A program made the translations under genes and the position numbers. This document shows positions 23,839 to 35,383 of a stretch of 45,036 nt of DNA, piece after piece. The DNA comes from Thermoleophilia bacterium (lineage in GTDB: Bacteria > Actinomycetota > Thermoleophilia > Gaiellales > Gaiellaceae), in NCBI GenBank assembly GCA_020845695.1, contig JADLFG010000074.1, positions 1-45,036 on the forward strand. Reading direction: 5' to 3'. The notes beneath the pieces are model-generated. The model was not told where the DNA came from and searched no databases. It saw only the letters and a list, made by a program, of their open reading frames with translations. The first letter of the stretch is position 1. Each line of letters starts with the position of its first letter.

Positions 23839-25350
23839 CTACCCCTTCGCGGTCTTTGCCTTCGGCTTCGTCCGCGCGTGCTTCCGGATGAACGCCTCCA
23901 CGAGGTCGTGCGCCTCGTCGTCGGGGATCTGCTTCGGCGGCGACTTCATCAGGTAGGAGCTCGGGCCCTCGAGCGCGCCCGCGACGCCGTTGTTCAGCGC
24001 CAGCTTGGCGAGCCGCACCGCGTCGATCACGATCCCGGCCGAGTTGGGGGAGTCCCAGACCTCGAGTTTGAGCTCGATATTCAGCGGCACGTCGCCGAAG
24101 GACGAGCCCTCCATCCGGATGTACGCCCACTTGCGGTCGGTGAGCCAGGGCACGTAGTCGGACGGGCCGACGTGGACGTTGGCGGCCCCGAGGTCGTAGT
24201 CGAGCATCGACGTGACGGCGTTCGTCTTCGAGATCTTCTTCGACTCGAGCCGCTCGCGCTCCAGCATGTTGAGGAAGTCGGAGTTGCCGCCGACGTTGAG
24301 CTGCATCGTCTTGTCGAGGTGGACGCCCCGCTCGCGGAACAGGCTCGTGAGGACGCGATGGGTGATCGTGGCGCCGACCTGGGACTTGATGTCGTCGCCG
24401 ATGATCGGCACGCCCGCCTCCTCGAAGCGCTTCTGCCAGTAGCCCTCCCGGGCGATGAAGACCGGCATGCAGTTCACCATCGCGCAGCCGGCCTCGAGGA
24501 TCTGCTCCGCGTACCACTTCGTCGCCATCTCCGAGCCGACGGGCAGGTAGTTGACGACGACGTCGGTGCGCGTCTCGCGCAGGATGCCGACGATGTCGTC
24601 GGTCGGCCCGGGCGCCTTCTCGACCACCTCGGAGAGGTACTTGCCGATCCCGTCGTGCGTCATGCCCCGGTGGACGGGCACGCCCAGCCGGGGCACCTCG
24701 GCGAACCTGATCGTGTTGTTCGGGTGGGCCCAGATCGCCTCGGAGAGGTCGGCGCCGACCTTGCCCTTGACGACGTCGAACGCCGCCGTGAGCTCGATGT
24801 CGCTGATGTGGTAGCCGCCGAGGTTGACGTGCATGAGACCCGGGACGAACGTGTCGTCGGCGGCGTCGCGGTAGTACTGGAGCCCTTGCACGAACGAGCT
24901 CGCGCAGTTGCCGACCCCGATGATCGCGACCCGCACCGCCTCCTGCGAGCGCGCCCTGCCGTTCTCTGTGCCGTTCCCCTCAGCCATCGTCGCCACTCTC
25001 CTTCCGCCTCCGAACGGGACTCGTGTGCGCCGCGTCCCCCCGAGCCGGACGCCGAGCCGCGCGGCCAGCGTCTCGAGGATGACGTGGTTCGTGTTGGACT
25101 CCTGCGCGAACGCGAGCGCCTGCAGCTCGCGCTTCAGCTCCGCGGGCAGCCGCAGCAGCACGACGCCGCTCTCGCCCGGCGCCTGCCCCCGGCGGCCGCT
25201 CGGCTGGAACGCGACGTCGAAGCGGTCGGCCAGGATCCCGACCGCGACGTCGTTGAGCGTGCTGCCGCGGGCCGCGACCTCGTGTGCGAGCCGGCGCTTG
25301 AGCGCGGGCGGCATGCGAACGAGGACGCTCGTGAGCTCGCGCTTCGCCAT
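23839..25350 (-). CDS. ino1: Inositol-3-phosphate synthase with N-terminal tandem ribbon-helix-helix extension
   Basis: The open frame codes 503 residues. Residues 122-503 are a full-length actinobacterial myo-inositol-1-phosphate synthase ([20 protein letters not shown] site, [49 protein letters not shown]), which converts glucose-6-phosphate to inositol phosphate. Residues ~6-43 and ~61-100 are two ribbon-helix-helix-like modules ([26 protein letters not shown]), together resembling a single-chain RHH dimer. There is no stop between the parts. A second start, ATG 24987, has its own AAGGAGAG ribosome site, so both a fusion and a plain synthase may be made. ATG 25350 abuts a palindrome and a -10. 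It lies downstream of pgsA. Confidence 0.85.
   Translation of the reverse strand: MAKRELTSVLVRMPPALKRRLAHEVAARGSTLNDVAVGILADRFDVAFQPSGRRGQAPGESGVVLLRLPAELKRELQALAFAQESNTNHVILETLAARLGVRLGGTRRTRVPFGGGRRVATMAEGNGTENGRARSQEAVRVAIIGVGNCASSFVQGLQYYRDAADDTFVPGLMHVNLGGYHISDIELTAAFDVVKGKVGADLSEAIWAHPNNTIRFAEVPRLGVPVHRGMTHDGIGKYLSEVVEKAPGPTDDIVGILRETRTDVVVNYLPVGSEMATKWYAEQILEAGCAMVNCMPVFIAREGYWQKRFEEAGVPIIGDDIKSQVGATITHRVLTSLFRERGVHLDKTMQLNVGGNSDFLNMLERERLESKKISKTNAVTSMLDYDLGAANVHVGPSDYVPWLTDRKWAYIRMEGSSFGDVPLNIELKLEVWDSPNSAGIVIDAVRLAKLALNNGVAGALEGPSSYLMKSPPKQIPDDEAHDLVEAFIRKHARTKPKAKTAKG
24985..25004 (-). promoter_or_regulatory. Internal ribosome site and start for unfused inositol-phosphate synthase
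   Basis: Read on the minus strand, GGAAGGAGAG lies 8 bases before ATG 24987. This is one of the best Shine-Dalgarno sequences in the window and it marks the position where ordinary homologues begin. Confidence 0.6.
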
Positions 25351-25369
25351 TTGCTAGCAGTATAGCAAA
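25350..25369 (-). promoter_or_regulatory. Palindrome over the ino1 promoter, candidate RHH operator
   Basis: TTTGCTA (25350-25356) and TAGCAAA (25363-25369) are perfect 7-base inverted repeats with a 6-base spacer. On the minus strand the repeat contains TATACT (25364-25359), a good -10, 8 bases before ATG 25350. A DNA-binding protein here would block the promoter. Confidence 0.6.
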
Positions 25370-25370
25370 G

Positions 25371-25626
25371 GGGGTCAGACCCCGGGGTCAGACCCCTCAA
25401 CACTTCTCAACATTCGCTCGGCCGGGGGCGGGGCGACGCCGATGGCGTTCCGCCGCTCAGGCGCGCGGCGGCTCGTCCCGGCCCGCGCTCGCGAGCTGGT
25501 GGCGCACAACAAACGGGGTCAGACCCCTCAACAAACGGGGTCAGACCCCTCAACAAACGGGGTCAGACCCCTCAACAAGACTCCTCAACACGAGCTGGTG
25601 GCGCACGACAAACGGGGTCAGACCTC
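25371..25626. repeat. Array of GGGGTCAGACCCC palindromes (REP-like)
   Basis: Six copies of GGGGTC-A-GACCCC occur at 25371, 25384, 25515, 25537, 25559 and 25614 (the last with one mismatch). Three belong to a perfect 22-base tandem repeat (25508-25573) with CAACAAAC between copies. Each can fold into a short hairpin. This accounts for most of the gene-free stretch 25371-25686; no open frame in it looks coding. Confidence 0.85.
25384..25507. repeat. Direct repeat copy A: duplicated 3' end of pgsA
   Basis: These 124 bases match 25614-25737 with four mismatches. The second half (25457-25507) equals the last 17 codons of pgsA including its stop, so copy A is a non-functional gene fragment. A further 16-base fragment of the same gene end (CGAGCTGGTGGCGCAC) recurs at 25591-25606. 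Confidence 0.9.
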
Positions 25627-25737
25627 TCAACACTTCTCAACATTCGCTCGGCCGGGGGCGGGGCGACGCCGATGGCGTTCCGCAGCTCAGGCGCGCGGCG
25701 GCTCGTCCCGGCCCGCGCCCGCGAGCTGGCGGCGCAC
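25614..25737. repeat. Direct repeat copy B: genuine pgsA 3' end and downstream flank
   Basis: Partner of 25384-25507, about 97 percent identical. It contains the functional stop codon of pgsA at 25687-25689 and the 70 bases after it, ending in a GGGGTCAGACC palindrome. Confidence 0.9.
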
Positions 25738-26343
25738 GGCGAGGATCCGCTGCAGTGCGGTGGCCCACGCCGTCGCGGCCAGGAAGACGACGGCCCAGGG
25801 GAGCCCTCCGACGGAGGCGAGCCCTAGGCCGATGCAGATCACGGCGACCCGCTCGGCCCGGCTGCCGAAGCCGACGTCGCCTTTCAACCCCAGCACCTCA
25901 GCCCGGGCGCGCGTGTAGCTGACGAGGAACGAGCCGACGATCGCCGCGATCGCGACCGCCACCGCCCACTCGTGCCCGTCCCGCACGAACACGAGCGCGA
26001 TCGCGCCGAGCATGAACGCCTCGCCGACCCGGTCGAGGGTGGAGTCGAGAAACGCGCCGAAGGGCGTCCCCTTGCCGCCCGCGCGGGCGAGCGCGCCGTC
26101 GAGGATGTCGAGCAGCGAGCCGGCGAGGAACACGAGCGCGCCCACGATGTAAAGCCACCAGGCCCGGTACTCGAAGTAGACGATTGCCGAGCCGCCGATG
26201 CAGAGGGCGAGCCCGGAGAGCGAGAGCATGTCCGGGGTGAGCGAGGTCTGCCCGAGCTGCTGCATCGAGCGCAGCGCGAGCCGCCTCGCCTCGCCGGTGT
26301 AGGCATCCTTGACGCGGCTGATCGGGGTCGGGCGGCCGCTCAT
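25687..26343 (-). CDS. pgsA: CDP-alcohol phosphatidyltransferase, probable phosphatidylinositol-phosphate synthase
   Basis: The 218-residue membrane protein has the complete CDP-alcohol phosphotransferase signature DILDGALAR...GAFLDSTLDR, giving the D-x2-D-G-x2-A-R-x8-G-x3-D-x3-D metal site. About six helices follow the usual plan. In actinobacteria this class includes the enzyme that joins CDP-diacylglycerol to inositol-1-phosphate. The adjoining downstream ino1 gene makes that substrate, so phosphatidylinositol-phosphate synthesis is the best assignment; phosphatidylglycerophosphate or cardiolipin synthesis cannot be excluded. ATG 26343 follows TAGCCT by 9 bases. The 3' end is duplicated downstream within a repeat array. 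Confidence 0.8.
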   Translation of the reverse strand: MSGRPTPISRVKDAYTGEARRLALRSMQQLGQTSLTPDMLSLSGLALCIGGSAIVYFEYRAWWLYIVGALVFLAGSLLDILDGALARAGGKGTPFGAFLDSTLDRVGEAFMLGAIALVFVRDGHEWAVAVAIAAIVGSFLVSYTRARAEVLGLKGDVGFGSRAERVAVICIGLGLASVGGLPWAVVFLAATAWATALQRILAVRRQLAGAGRDEPPRA

Positions 26344-26380
26344 GGCGGGCAGAGGCTACCAGCCTCGCTGCCGGCGCTCC

Positions 26381-27157
26381 CTACCGTGCGATCAGGCGAT
26401 CGAAGGCCGAGTCCCGCCGCCGGGCGGTCTCGGCCCAATAGACGAGCGAGGTGGAGAGCGCGGCCAGGCCGATGCCCGCGGCGACGTCGAGCCAGAAGTG
26501 GTTCGCGGTCGCCATCACGGTGAACCAGACCCAGCTCGGCCAGAGCGTCCAGAGCACCTTGGCGAGCCGCGACGAGACCAGGCCAGCCATGAAGAAGCCG
26601 AGGATGAGCGCGTCGGCGCTATGGACGCTCGGCATCGCCGCGAACTGGTTCGAGGCCAGCTGAATCAGGCCGCTGCCGTGGTTCAGCGCCGACGACGCGG
26701 CCAGCGTGTCGACGAAGCCGAGCTCGGGGAACAGGCGCGGGGGGGCGGTCGGGAGCAGCGCGAACCCGACGAGCGCGAGCAAGTTCGCGAGCAGAAGCAC
26801 GTTGCGGACGCGAAGGAACGAGTTGTTGCGGAAGCAGTAGACCCAGAGCAGGGCCAGCCCGACCACGGTGAACTGCGAGTTCCAGTAGGTCCAGTTGACC
26901 GCCTGTACGACCGCATCGCCCGCGGAGAGCACGACCCTCTGGAGGTCGAGCTCGATCAGCGCATGGAGCCGCTGCTCGAGGTCGACGATGACCCGGCCGT
27001 TATGGAACGCCTCCAGGCTGCCGCGGCCGGCGATGCCCCGCGCGACCTGGTAGGCGAGGAGGAAGCCGAGCCAGATTCCGAGCTGGAGGAGGAAGTCGCC
27101 AAAGCCGCGCGGCAACGCGCGGCCGACCCGCGAGATCTGTCCGGAGAGCCCCCGCAT
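26381..27157 (-). CDS. PAP2-superfamily membrane protein (AUR1/inositol-phosphorylceramide-synthase-like)
   Basis: The 258-residue protein has six or more helices and the PAP2_3 catalytic motifs: PSVHSADALILGF (Ser-x-His) and ANHFWLDVAAGIGLA (His-x3-Asp). The preceding loop has TAPPRLFPELG as in AUR1-like proteins. Such enzymes transfer or hydrolyse phosphate-linked head groups at the outer membrane face, sometimes moving phosphoinositol. Lying just upstream of pgsA and ino1 on the same strand, a role in inositol-lipid metabolism is attractive but unproven. ATG 27157 is preferred; TTG 27169 abuts a TAGCAT hexamer and would lie above the expected transcript start. Confidence 0.75.
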   Translation of the reverse strand: MRGLSGQISRVGRALPRGFGDFLLQLGIWLGFLLAYQVARGIAGRGSLEAFHNGRVIVDLEQRLHALIELDLQRVVLSAGDAVVQAVNWTYWNSQFTVVGLALLWVYCFRNNSFLRVRNVLLLANLLALVGFALLPTAPPRLFPELGFVDTLAASSALNHGSGLIQLASNQFAAMPSVHSADALILGFFMAGLVSSRLAKVLWTLWPSWVWFTVMATANHFWLDVAAGIGLAALSTSLVYWAETARRRDSAFDRLIAR

Positions 27158-27203
27158 CGCGAGGCTCAAATGCTACCGGCTGGTGGCGGGGAGCCGGGGC
27201 CGG

Positions 27204-28208
27204 TCAGCCGCCGAGGCGCGACATCTCGACCTTCGGCAGCGCCGCCGTCTCGTCCGAGCGCCGCTCCGAGTAGCGATCGGCGCGGGCGCTCCAGATCCCG
27301 GCGACCGCGTGGGCGAGCTCCGCGTCGGTGGCGCCGCCGCGCAGGAGCGAGCGCACGTCGTGGCCGCGGGTCGAGAACAGGCACGTGTGGAGACGCCCCT
27401 CGGCGGAGAGCCGAAGCCGCGTGCAGTCGCCGCAAAACGGGCGGGTGACTGAGGCGATCACGCCGATCTCGCCGCCGCCGTCCAGGTAGCGCCAGCGCCG
27501 CGCGACCTCGCCGGGGTAGGCCGGTGCCACCGGCTCGAGCGGCAGCTCGGCCTCGACCGCAGCGAGGACCTCCGCCGCCGGAACGACGTCGTCGAGTCGC
27601 CAGCCGTTGGTCGTGCCAACGTCCATGAACTCGATGAAGCGCAGGATGTGACCGCTGCCGTGGAAGTGGCGGGCCATCGGCACGATCGAGTCCTCGTTCA
27701 CGCCACGCTTGACGACCATGTTCACCTTCACGGGCGTGAGCCCCGCGCCGGCGGCGGCCTCGATGCCCTCGAGCACCCGCTCGACCGGGAAGTCGACGTC
27801 GTTCATCGCCCGGAAGGTCGCGTCGTCGAGCGAGTCGAGGCTGACCGTGACGCGGGCGAGGCCCGCGTCGGCGAGCGCGCGCGCCCGTCGCGGCAGGAGC
27901 GACCCGTTCGTGGTCATGGTCAGCTCGACCCCCGCGATCCCCGCGAGCATGGCCACCAGCTTCTCGACGTCTCGCCGCAGCAGCGGCTCGCCGCCGGTCA
28001 GGCGGATCTTCTCGACCCCGCGGGCGGCAAGCAGGCGCGCCAGTCGCGCGATCTCCTCGAACGAGAGCAGCTCCTCGCGGCGCAGGAACGCGTAGCCGCG
28101 GCCGAACACCTCCCGAGGCATGCAGTACGTGCAGCGGAAGTTGCAGCGGTCGGTGACCGAGACCCGCAGATCGCGCAGCGGCCGGGCGAGCGTGTCGAGC
28201 GGGCCCAC
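27204..28208 (-). CDS. moaA: GTP 3',8-cyclase MoaA
   Basis: The 334-residue radical-SAM enzyme carries CNFRCTYC for the first [4Fe-4S] cluster, [10 protein letters not shown] for SAM binding, and the second cluster motif [19 protein letters not shown]. The C terminus ends in Gly-Gly, as is required for cofactor-synthesis activity in MoaA. It converts GTP to the 3',8-cyclised intermediate in molybdenum cofactor synthesis. GTG 28208 is chosen because TAGCCT (28220-28215) lies 6 bases upstream, fitting the leaderless pattern seen elsewhere; GTG 28214 is also in frame. No other moa genes are in the window. It diverges from dnaK. Confidence 0.93.
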   Translation of the reverse strand: MGPLDTLARPLRDLRVSVTDRCNFRCTYCMPREVFGRGYAFLRREELLSFEEIARLARLLAARGVEKIRLTGGEPLLRRDVEKLVAMLAGIAGVELTMTTNGSLLPRRARALADAGLARVTVSLDSLDDATFRAMNDVDFPVERVLEGIEAAAGAGLTPVKVNMVVKRGVNEDSIVPMARHFHGSGHILRFIEFMDVGTTNGWRLDDVVPAAEVLAAVEAELPLEPVAPAYPGEVARRWRYLDGGGEIGVIASVTRPFCGDCTRLRLSAEGRLHTCLFSTRGHDVRSLLRGGATDAELAHAVAGIWSARADRYSERRSDETAALPKVEMSRLGG

Positions 28209-28256
28209 GACCACAGGCTAGCGCGCGCGGGCCGTTCGGCGGATCTGCTATAAAGA

Positions 28257-28266
28257 GACTTAGATT
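28257..28266 (+). promoter_or_regulatory. GACTTAGATT element before dnaK, shared with hsp20
   Basis: The decamer is identical to 13302-13311 in the hsp20 promoter. It lies about 70 bases before the dnaK start, in an AT-rich stretch (TATAAA at 28249-28254) that stands out from the surroundings and may hold the promoter. It could be part of a lineage-specific HspR site. Confidence 0.4.
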
Positions 28267-28337
28267 TTCTGTCAGGGAACGATGGTGGGTCGCCAGCGGG
28301 CGCCCATCCGACCCGCAAGGCCAGGAGGAAGCGCAGC

Positions 28338-30245
28338 ATGGGCAAGACCATCGGGATCGACCTCGGCACCACGAACTCGTGCATGGCGGTGCTCGAGGGT
28401 GGTGAGCCGACCGTGATCTCGAACGCGGAGGGCGGCCGCACGACGCCGTCGGTTGTCGCGTTCACGAAGGACGGGCAGCGGCTCGTCGGCGCACCTGCGA
28501 AGCGCCAGGCGGTGACGAACCCGCAGAACACCGTCTCCTCGATCAAGCGCTTCATGGGGCGCAAGTCCTCCGAGGTGAGCGAGGAGATGACGATCGTGCC
28601 CTACGAGGTGATCGCCGGGCCGAACGGGGATGCGCGCGTGCGCGCGGGCGACCGGGAGCTCGCGCCGCCGGAGATCTCCGCGATGATCCTCCAGAAGCTG
28701 AAGGCGGACGCGGAGGCGTACCTGGGCGAGTCGGTCACCGACGCCGTCGTGACGGTCCCCGCCTACTTCAACAACGCGCAGCGCGAGGCGACGAAGGACG
28801 CCGGCCGGATCGCCGGCCTGAACGTGCTGCGGATCATCAACGAGCCGACCGCAGCGTCGCTCGCCTACGGCCTCGACAAGGAGCACGACCAGACGATCCT
28901 CGTCTTCGACCTCGGCGGCGGCACGTTCGACGTCTCCGTGCTCGAGCTCGGCGACGGCGTCTTCGAGGTCAAGTCGACGAACGGCGACAACCACCTCGGC
29001 GGCGACAACTTCGACAAGGCGATCGTGGACTTCATGGTCGCGGAGTTCCTGCGCGACCAGGGCATCGATCTCTCGAAGGACCCGATGGCGCTCCAGCGGC
29101 TCTACGAGGCGGCGGAGAAGGCGAAGATCGAGCTCTCCTCGACGACGCAGACGCAGATCAACCTGCCGTTCGTCACCGCCACCCCGGAGGGGCCCAAGCA
29201 CCTCGACCTCCAGCTCTCCCGCTCGAAGCTGAACGAGCTCGCGCACGACCTGCTCGAGCGCACGGTCGGCCCGACGAAGCGCGCGCTCGCTGACGCCGGC
29301 CTGACCGCCGCGGACATCGACCACGTTGTCCTCGTCGGCGGCATGACGCGCATGCCGGCGGTGCAGGAGAAGGTCAAGGAGCTGATCGGCAAGGATCCGC
29401 ACAAGGGTGTCAACCCGGACGAGGTCGTCGCGGTCGGCGCCGCCATCCAGGCCGGAGTGCTCAAGGGCGAGGTCAAGGACGTCCTCTTGCTCGACGTCAC
29501 CCCGCTCTCGCTCGGAATCGAGACGAAGGGCGGTGTCTTCACCCGCCTGATCGAGCGCAACACGACCATCCCGACCAAGAAGTCGGAGACGTTCACGACC
29601 GCCGACGACAACCAGCCGTCGGTCGAGATCCACGTGCTCCAGGGGGAGTCGGAGATGGCGACGTTCAACAAGACGCTCGGCAAGTTCCAGCTCGTCGGGA
29701 TCCCGCCGGCCCCGCGCGGGCTGCCCCAGATCGAGGTCGCGTTCGACATCGACGCGAACGGCATCATCAACGTGTCGGCCAAGGACCTCGGCACCGGTAA
29801 CCAGCAGCAGATCCGAATCGAGGGCGGCTCGGGCCTGAAGGAGGACGAGGTCGAGCGGATGATCCGCGAGGCGGAGGCGCACGCCGGCGAGGCGCACCGG
29901 CTGCGGGAGCTGGCCGAGGCCAAGAACCACGCCGAGACGCTCGCCTACACGACCGAGAAGACGCTCGACGAGCACGCGGACGCCGTCGACGACGAGACCC
30001 AGACCGAGATCCGCGAGCGGATCGCCGGGCTGCGGGAAGCCCTGGCCGGCGACGACCCGGCCCCGATCCGCGCAGCCGCCGACGCCCTCACCCAGGCGGC
30101 GCACAAGCTCGCGCAGGCCGTCTACGAGCGCGCCCAGGCGGCTCAGGCGGGCGCCGGCGCCGCCGGCGACGGGACCGCCGCCGGTGACGAGGTCGTCGAG
30201 GAGGCCGAGTACGAGGTCGTCGACGAGGAGGCGACGCGGTCGTGA
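28338..30245 (+). CDS. dnaK: Molecular chaperone DnaK (Hsp70)
   Basis: The 635-residue protein is full length. The nucleotide-binding domain has [53 protein letters not shown] and [13 protein letters not shown]; the linker [16 protein letters not shown] is followed by the substrate-binding domain and helical lid. The tail is acidic and Ala/Gly-rich and ends in EEATRS rather than a longer disordered stretch. It folds and refolds cytoplasmic proteins in an ATP cycle with the GrpE and DnaJ encoded next. AGGAGG (28323-28328) precedes ATG 28338. The stop overlaps the grpE start (GTGA). Confidence 0.98.
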   Translation: MGKTIGIDLGTTNSCMAVLEGGEPTVISNAEGGRTTPSVVAFTKDGQRLVGAPAKRQAVTNPQNTVSSIKRFMGRKSSEVSEEMTIVPYEVIAGPNGDARVRAGDRELAPPEISAMILQKLKADAEAYLGESVTDAVVTVPAYFNNAQREATKDAGRIAGLNVLRIINEPTAASLAYGLDKEHDQTILVFDLGGGTFDVSVLELGDGVFEVKSTNGDNHLGGDNFDKAIVDFMVAEFLRDQGIDLSKDPMALQRLYEAAEKAKIELSSTTQTQINLPFVTATPEGPKHLDLQLSRSKLNELAHDLLERTVGPTKRALADAGLTAADIDHVVLVGGMTRMPAVQEKVKELIGKDPHKGVNPDEVVAVGAAIQAGVLKGEVKDVLLLDVTPLSLGIETKGGVFTRLIERNTTIPTKKSETFTTADDNQPSVEIHVLQGESEMATFNKTLGKFQLVGIPPAPRGLPQIEVAFDIDANGIINVSAKDLGTGNQQQIRIEGGSGLKEDEVERMIREAEAHAGEAHRLRELAEAKNHAETLAYTTEKTLDEHADAVDDETQTEIRERIAGLREALAGDDPAPIRAAADALTQAAHKLAQAVYERAQAAQAGAGAAGDGTAAGDEVVEEAEYEVVDEEATRS

Positions 30246-30763
30246 CCGATCACGGCCCGACGAAGGCCGAGCTGGCCGAGCGGGTCGTCGAGCTCGAGCG
30301 GCAGCTCGGGGAGGCGGCGGCCGGCCGCGACGAGTACCTCGCCGACCTGCAGCGCGTCGCCGCCGAGTTCGAGAACTTCCGCAAGCGGACGGCGCGCGAC
30401 CAGGAGAGCCTGGTCGCGCGGGCTCACGAGCGGCTCATCCGTGCGCTGCTGCCCGTGCTCGACGATCTCGAGCGGGCTCTCGAGGCTGCCGCCGGGCACG
30501 AGGAGGCGAGGCTCGAAGAGGGCGTCGCGCTCGTCGAGCGCCAGCTCAGAGACACGCTCGCCGGCGAGGGCCTGCTCGAGATCGAGACGGACGGGCGTTT
30601 CGACCCGCATGTGCACGAGGCGCTCCTGGCCCAGCCGTCCGAGGTGGAGGAGGGCGAGATCCTCCAGGTGCTCCAGCGCGGCTACCGGCTCGGCGATCGC
30701 GTGCTCAGGCCCGCGAGGGTCGTCGTCTCGCGGGGCCTCGAGGAGGCCCGCTCGACCGAGTGA
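30242..30763 (+). CDS. grpE: Nucleotide exchange factor GrpE
   Basis: The 173-residue protein has the long N-terminal coiled coil ([31 protein letters not shown]), the [15 protein letters not shown] hinge, and the C-terminal beta domain with [11 protein letters not shown] and [21 protein letters not shown], where it contacts DnaK. It releases ADP from DnaK. GTG 30242 overlaps the dnaK stop, coupling the two. The N-terminal unstructured region of many GrpEs is shortened here. Confidence 0.96.
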   Translation: MTDHGPTKAELAERVVELERQLGEAAAGRDEYLADLQRVAAEFENFRKRTARDQESLVARAHERLIRALLPVLDDLERALEAAAGHEEARLEEGVALVERQLRDTLAGEGLLEIETDGRFDPHVHEALLAQPSEVEEGEILQVLQRGYRLGDRVLRPARVVVSRGLEEARSTE

Positions 30764-30770
30764 CGCGTGG

Positions 30771-31847
30771 ATGAAGGACCTGTACGAGATCCTCGGCGTC
30801 GCTTCGGACGCCTCCCAGGACGAGGTCAAGAAGGCCTACCGCAAGCTCGCTCGCCGCTACCACCCGGACCAGAACCCGGACGACCCGGCGGCGGAGGAGC
30901 GCTTCAAGGAGATCCAGGGCGCCTACGACGTGCTCGGCGATCCCGAGCAGCGGGCTCGTTACGACCGGGTCGGGCCGCGGCTCTTCGCCGGCGGCCCCGG
31001 CGGGGCGGAGGGGACCTTCCGCTTCGAGGGGTTCGATCTCGGTGACCTGTTCGGAAACCTGTTCGGGTCCCCTGCCGGGGGGCGCCGCACGGGCCGGGCG
31101 CAGCGCGGCCGCGACGTCGAGGCGGCGGTGGGGCTCTCGTTCGAGGACTCGCTTCAGGGCGCGACGGTGTCCGTGCCGGTCGAGCTCGACGTCGAGTGCG
31201 ACGCCTGCCGCGGCTCCGGCGCCGAGCCCGGGACGCGCCCGGTTGTCTGCCCGGAGTGCGCCGGCCGCGGCGTCGTCTCCCAGAGTCAGGGGCTGTTTGC
31301 GCTCTCCCAGCCGTGCCCGCGGTGCGCCGGCAACGGCACCGTGGTCGAGACGCCGTGCCAGGCGTGCTCCGGCGCCGGGCGCGTGCGCCGGCTGAAGCGC
31401 TACCAGGTCAGGATCAAGCCCGGAGTCCGGGACGGAACGCGGATCCGCCTGGCCGGCAAGGGCGAGCCCGGGTACGGTGGGGGGGCCCCCGGCGACCTCT
31501 ACGTGACGACCCGGGTCGCCGCGTCGCCGCTGTACGAGCGCCGCGGCCCCGACCTCGTGATCGACGTGCCCGTCACGTACGCGGAGGCGGCGCTGGGCGC
31601 CTCGGTCGACGTTCCGACCCCGGATGGGTCGATCGCGCTCAAGGTCCCCGCCGGCTCCCAGGACGGAAAGCTCCTACGGATTCGCGGCAAGGGCGCTCCG
31701 AGGCTCAACGGGTCCGGCCGCGGCGACCTGCTCGCCCGGCTCCACGTCTCCGTCCCGACAAAGCTGACCCGGGCCGAGCGAGAGGCGATCGAGAACCTCC
31801 AGCGGGTCTCCCGCGAGAACCCCCGCGAGGCGTTCGCGAGGAGGTAA
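30771..31847 (+). CDS. dnaJ: Co-chaperone DnaJ (Hsp40)
   Basis: The 358-residue protein has a J domain with the HPD motif (RRYHPDQN), a Gly/Phe-rich region ([19 protein letters not shown]), a cysteine-rich zinc domain with all four repeats ([32 protein letters not shown]) and the C-terminal substrate-binding domains. It delivers clients to DnaK and stimulates its ATPase. ATG 30771 is 7 bases after the grpE stop. It is a type I DnaJ, and the only one visible in this window. Confidence 0.96.
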   Translation: MKDLYEILGVASDASQDEVKKAYRKLARRYHPDQNPDDPAAEERFKEIQGAYDVLGDPEQRARYDRVGPRLFAGGPGGAEGTFRFEGFDLGDLFGNLFGSPAGGRRTGRAQRGRDVEAAVGLSFEDSLQGATVSVPVELDVECDACRGSGAEPGTRPVVCPECAGRGVVSQSQGLFALSQPCPRCAGNGTVVETPCQACSGAGRVRRLKRYQVRIKPGVRDGTRIRLAGKGEPGYGGGAPGDLYVTTRVAASPLYERRGPDLVIDVPVTYAEAALGASVDVPTPDGSIALKVPAGSQDGKLLRIRGKGAPRLNGSGRGDLLARLHVSVPTKLTRAEREAIENLQRVSRENPREAFARR

Positions 31848-31850
31848 CGG

Positions 31851-32209
31851 ATGGACGACAGGCCCCGCTACATGATCTCCGTCGCCGCCGAGCTCGTCGG
31901 CGTGCACCCGCAGACGCTGCGGGTCTACGAGCTGCGTGGCCTCGTCCGCCCGCGCCGCACCGCCGGCAACACGCGCCTCTACTCCGATCTCGACATCGGG
32001 CGCCTCCAGGCGATCCAGCGTCTCTGCGAGCTCGGCCTCAACCTCGCCGGGGTCGAGCGCGTGATGGCGCTCGAGGACGAGGTGACCCGCCTGCAGGCCC
32101 GCGTCGCGCGGCTCGAGCTGGAGCTGCGCGAAGCCGTCGATCGCACGCACCGCCAGTACCGGCGGGAGCTCGTGCTCTACGAGCAGCCACCGCTGCCGGT
32201 GAGGAGGCC

Positions 32210-32228
<19 letters not shown>
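31851..32228 (+). CDS. hspR: Heat-shock repressor HspR (MerR family)
   Basis: The 125-residue protein has an N-terminal winged-helix MerR domain ([49 protein letters not shown]), followed by [17 protein letters not shown] and a coiled coil ([17 protein letters not shown]). HspR binds HAIR operators at dnaK and clpB promoters, with DnaK as co-repressor, in actinobacteria. Its place after dnaJ gives a negative feedback loop. Four bases separate it from dnaJ, and its 3' end overlaps clpB by 19 bases. No perfect HAIR sequence is visible in the window; candidate variants are at 13289 and 28257. Confidence 0.95.
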
Positions 32229-34687
<2,459 letters not shown>

Positions 34688-34699
34688 GCTGGCGCGCCC

Positions 34700-35383
34700 A
34701 TGGCCACCGCCGGGGCTCCCGACATCCACCGCCCGCTGCGGCTCGGCGAGCTGCTCGCGGCGACGGTGCGGATCTTCGGTGACCGCGCCTGGCCGCTGCT
34801 CGCGCTCGGCGGGGTCGAGGCGCTCGTCCTCATCGGCGCGAACGCGCTGCCGCTGCTCCCGGGGCTCGGCGTGCTCGCGATCTCGTTTGCGATCGCGTTC
34901 GCGGTCGCCGCGAGGCTGGTCGCTGGGGATGGCATCCGGGCCGCCTGGCTCGCGGCCGGCCGCGCCCTGCCGGTGCTGCTCCCGCTCGGCTTCGTCGTCG
35001 CGGTCCCGTTCTACCTCGGCTTCGTGGCCGGGCTGCTCATGCTCGTGCTCTCCGCGGGCTGGCTCGGGCTGACGGCGTTCTCGGTGCCCGCGGCGATGGT
35101 CGAGACGCCCGCCGACCCGAGCTGGCTGGGCCGTGCCCGGCACGCGCTCGCCCGCACGATCGCGCTCGCCCGGACGAACTTCGTTCACGCCGCCGGCGTG
35201 TCGGCCGCGCTCCTCGTCGTGTACATCCTCTTCAGCGTCCTCCTCGCGGGCGCCCTGCGTGGCTACGCTGACAACACCCGCCTCGTTGCGCAGGCGCTCG
35301 CGCAGGTCCCGCTCGCGCCGTTCTTCTTCGTCGGCCTCAGCGTGCTCTACTTCGAGCAGGTGGCCAGAGACCGGGAACGGTGA
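34700..35383 (+). CDS. Polytopic membrane protein, unknown function
   Basis: The 227-residue protein has an amphipathic start (DIHRPLRLGELLAATVRIFGDRAW) and about five to six helices with the pattern VPAAMVETPADPSWLGRARHALARTIALAR between them. This resembles the helical bundle next to glycerophosphodiester phosphodiesterase domains and related actinobacterial membrane proteins, but there is no catalytic motif. ATG 34700 lies 9 bases after TAGGCT, which overlaps the clpB stop. Its stop overlaps the GTG of the next small gene (GTGA), so the two form a unit. Confidence 0.65.
   Translation: MATAGAPDIHRPLRLGELLAATVRIFGDRAWPLLALGGVEALVLIGANALPLLPGLGVLAISFAIAFAVAARLVAGDGIRAAWLAAGRALPVLLPLGFVVAVPFYLGFVAGLLMLVLSAGWLGLTAFSVPAAMVETPADPSWLGRARHALARTIALARTNFVHAAGVSAALLVVYILFSVLLAGALRGYADNTRLVAQALAQVPLAPFFFVGLSVLYFEQVARDRER

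Noticed and set aside
25371..25626. CRISPR array
   Set aside because: Repeat units are short palindromes at uneven spacing with near-identical inter-repeat DNA rather than unique spacers, and no cas genes are present.
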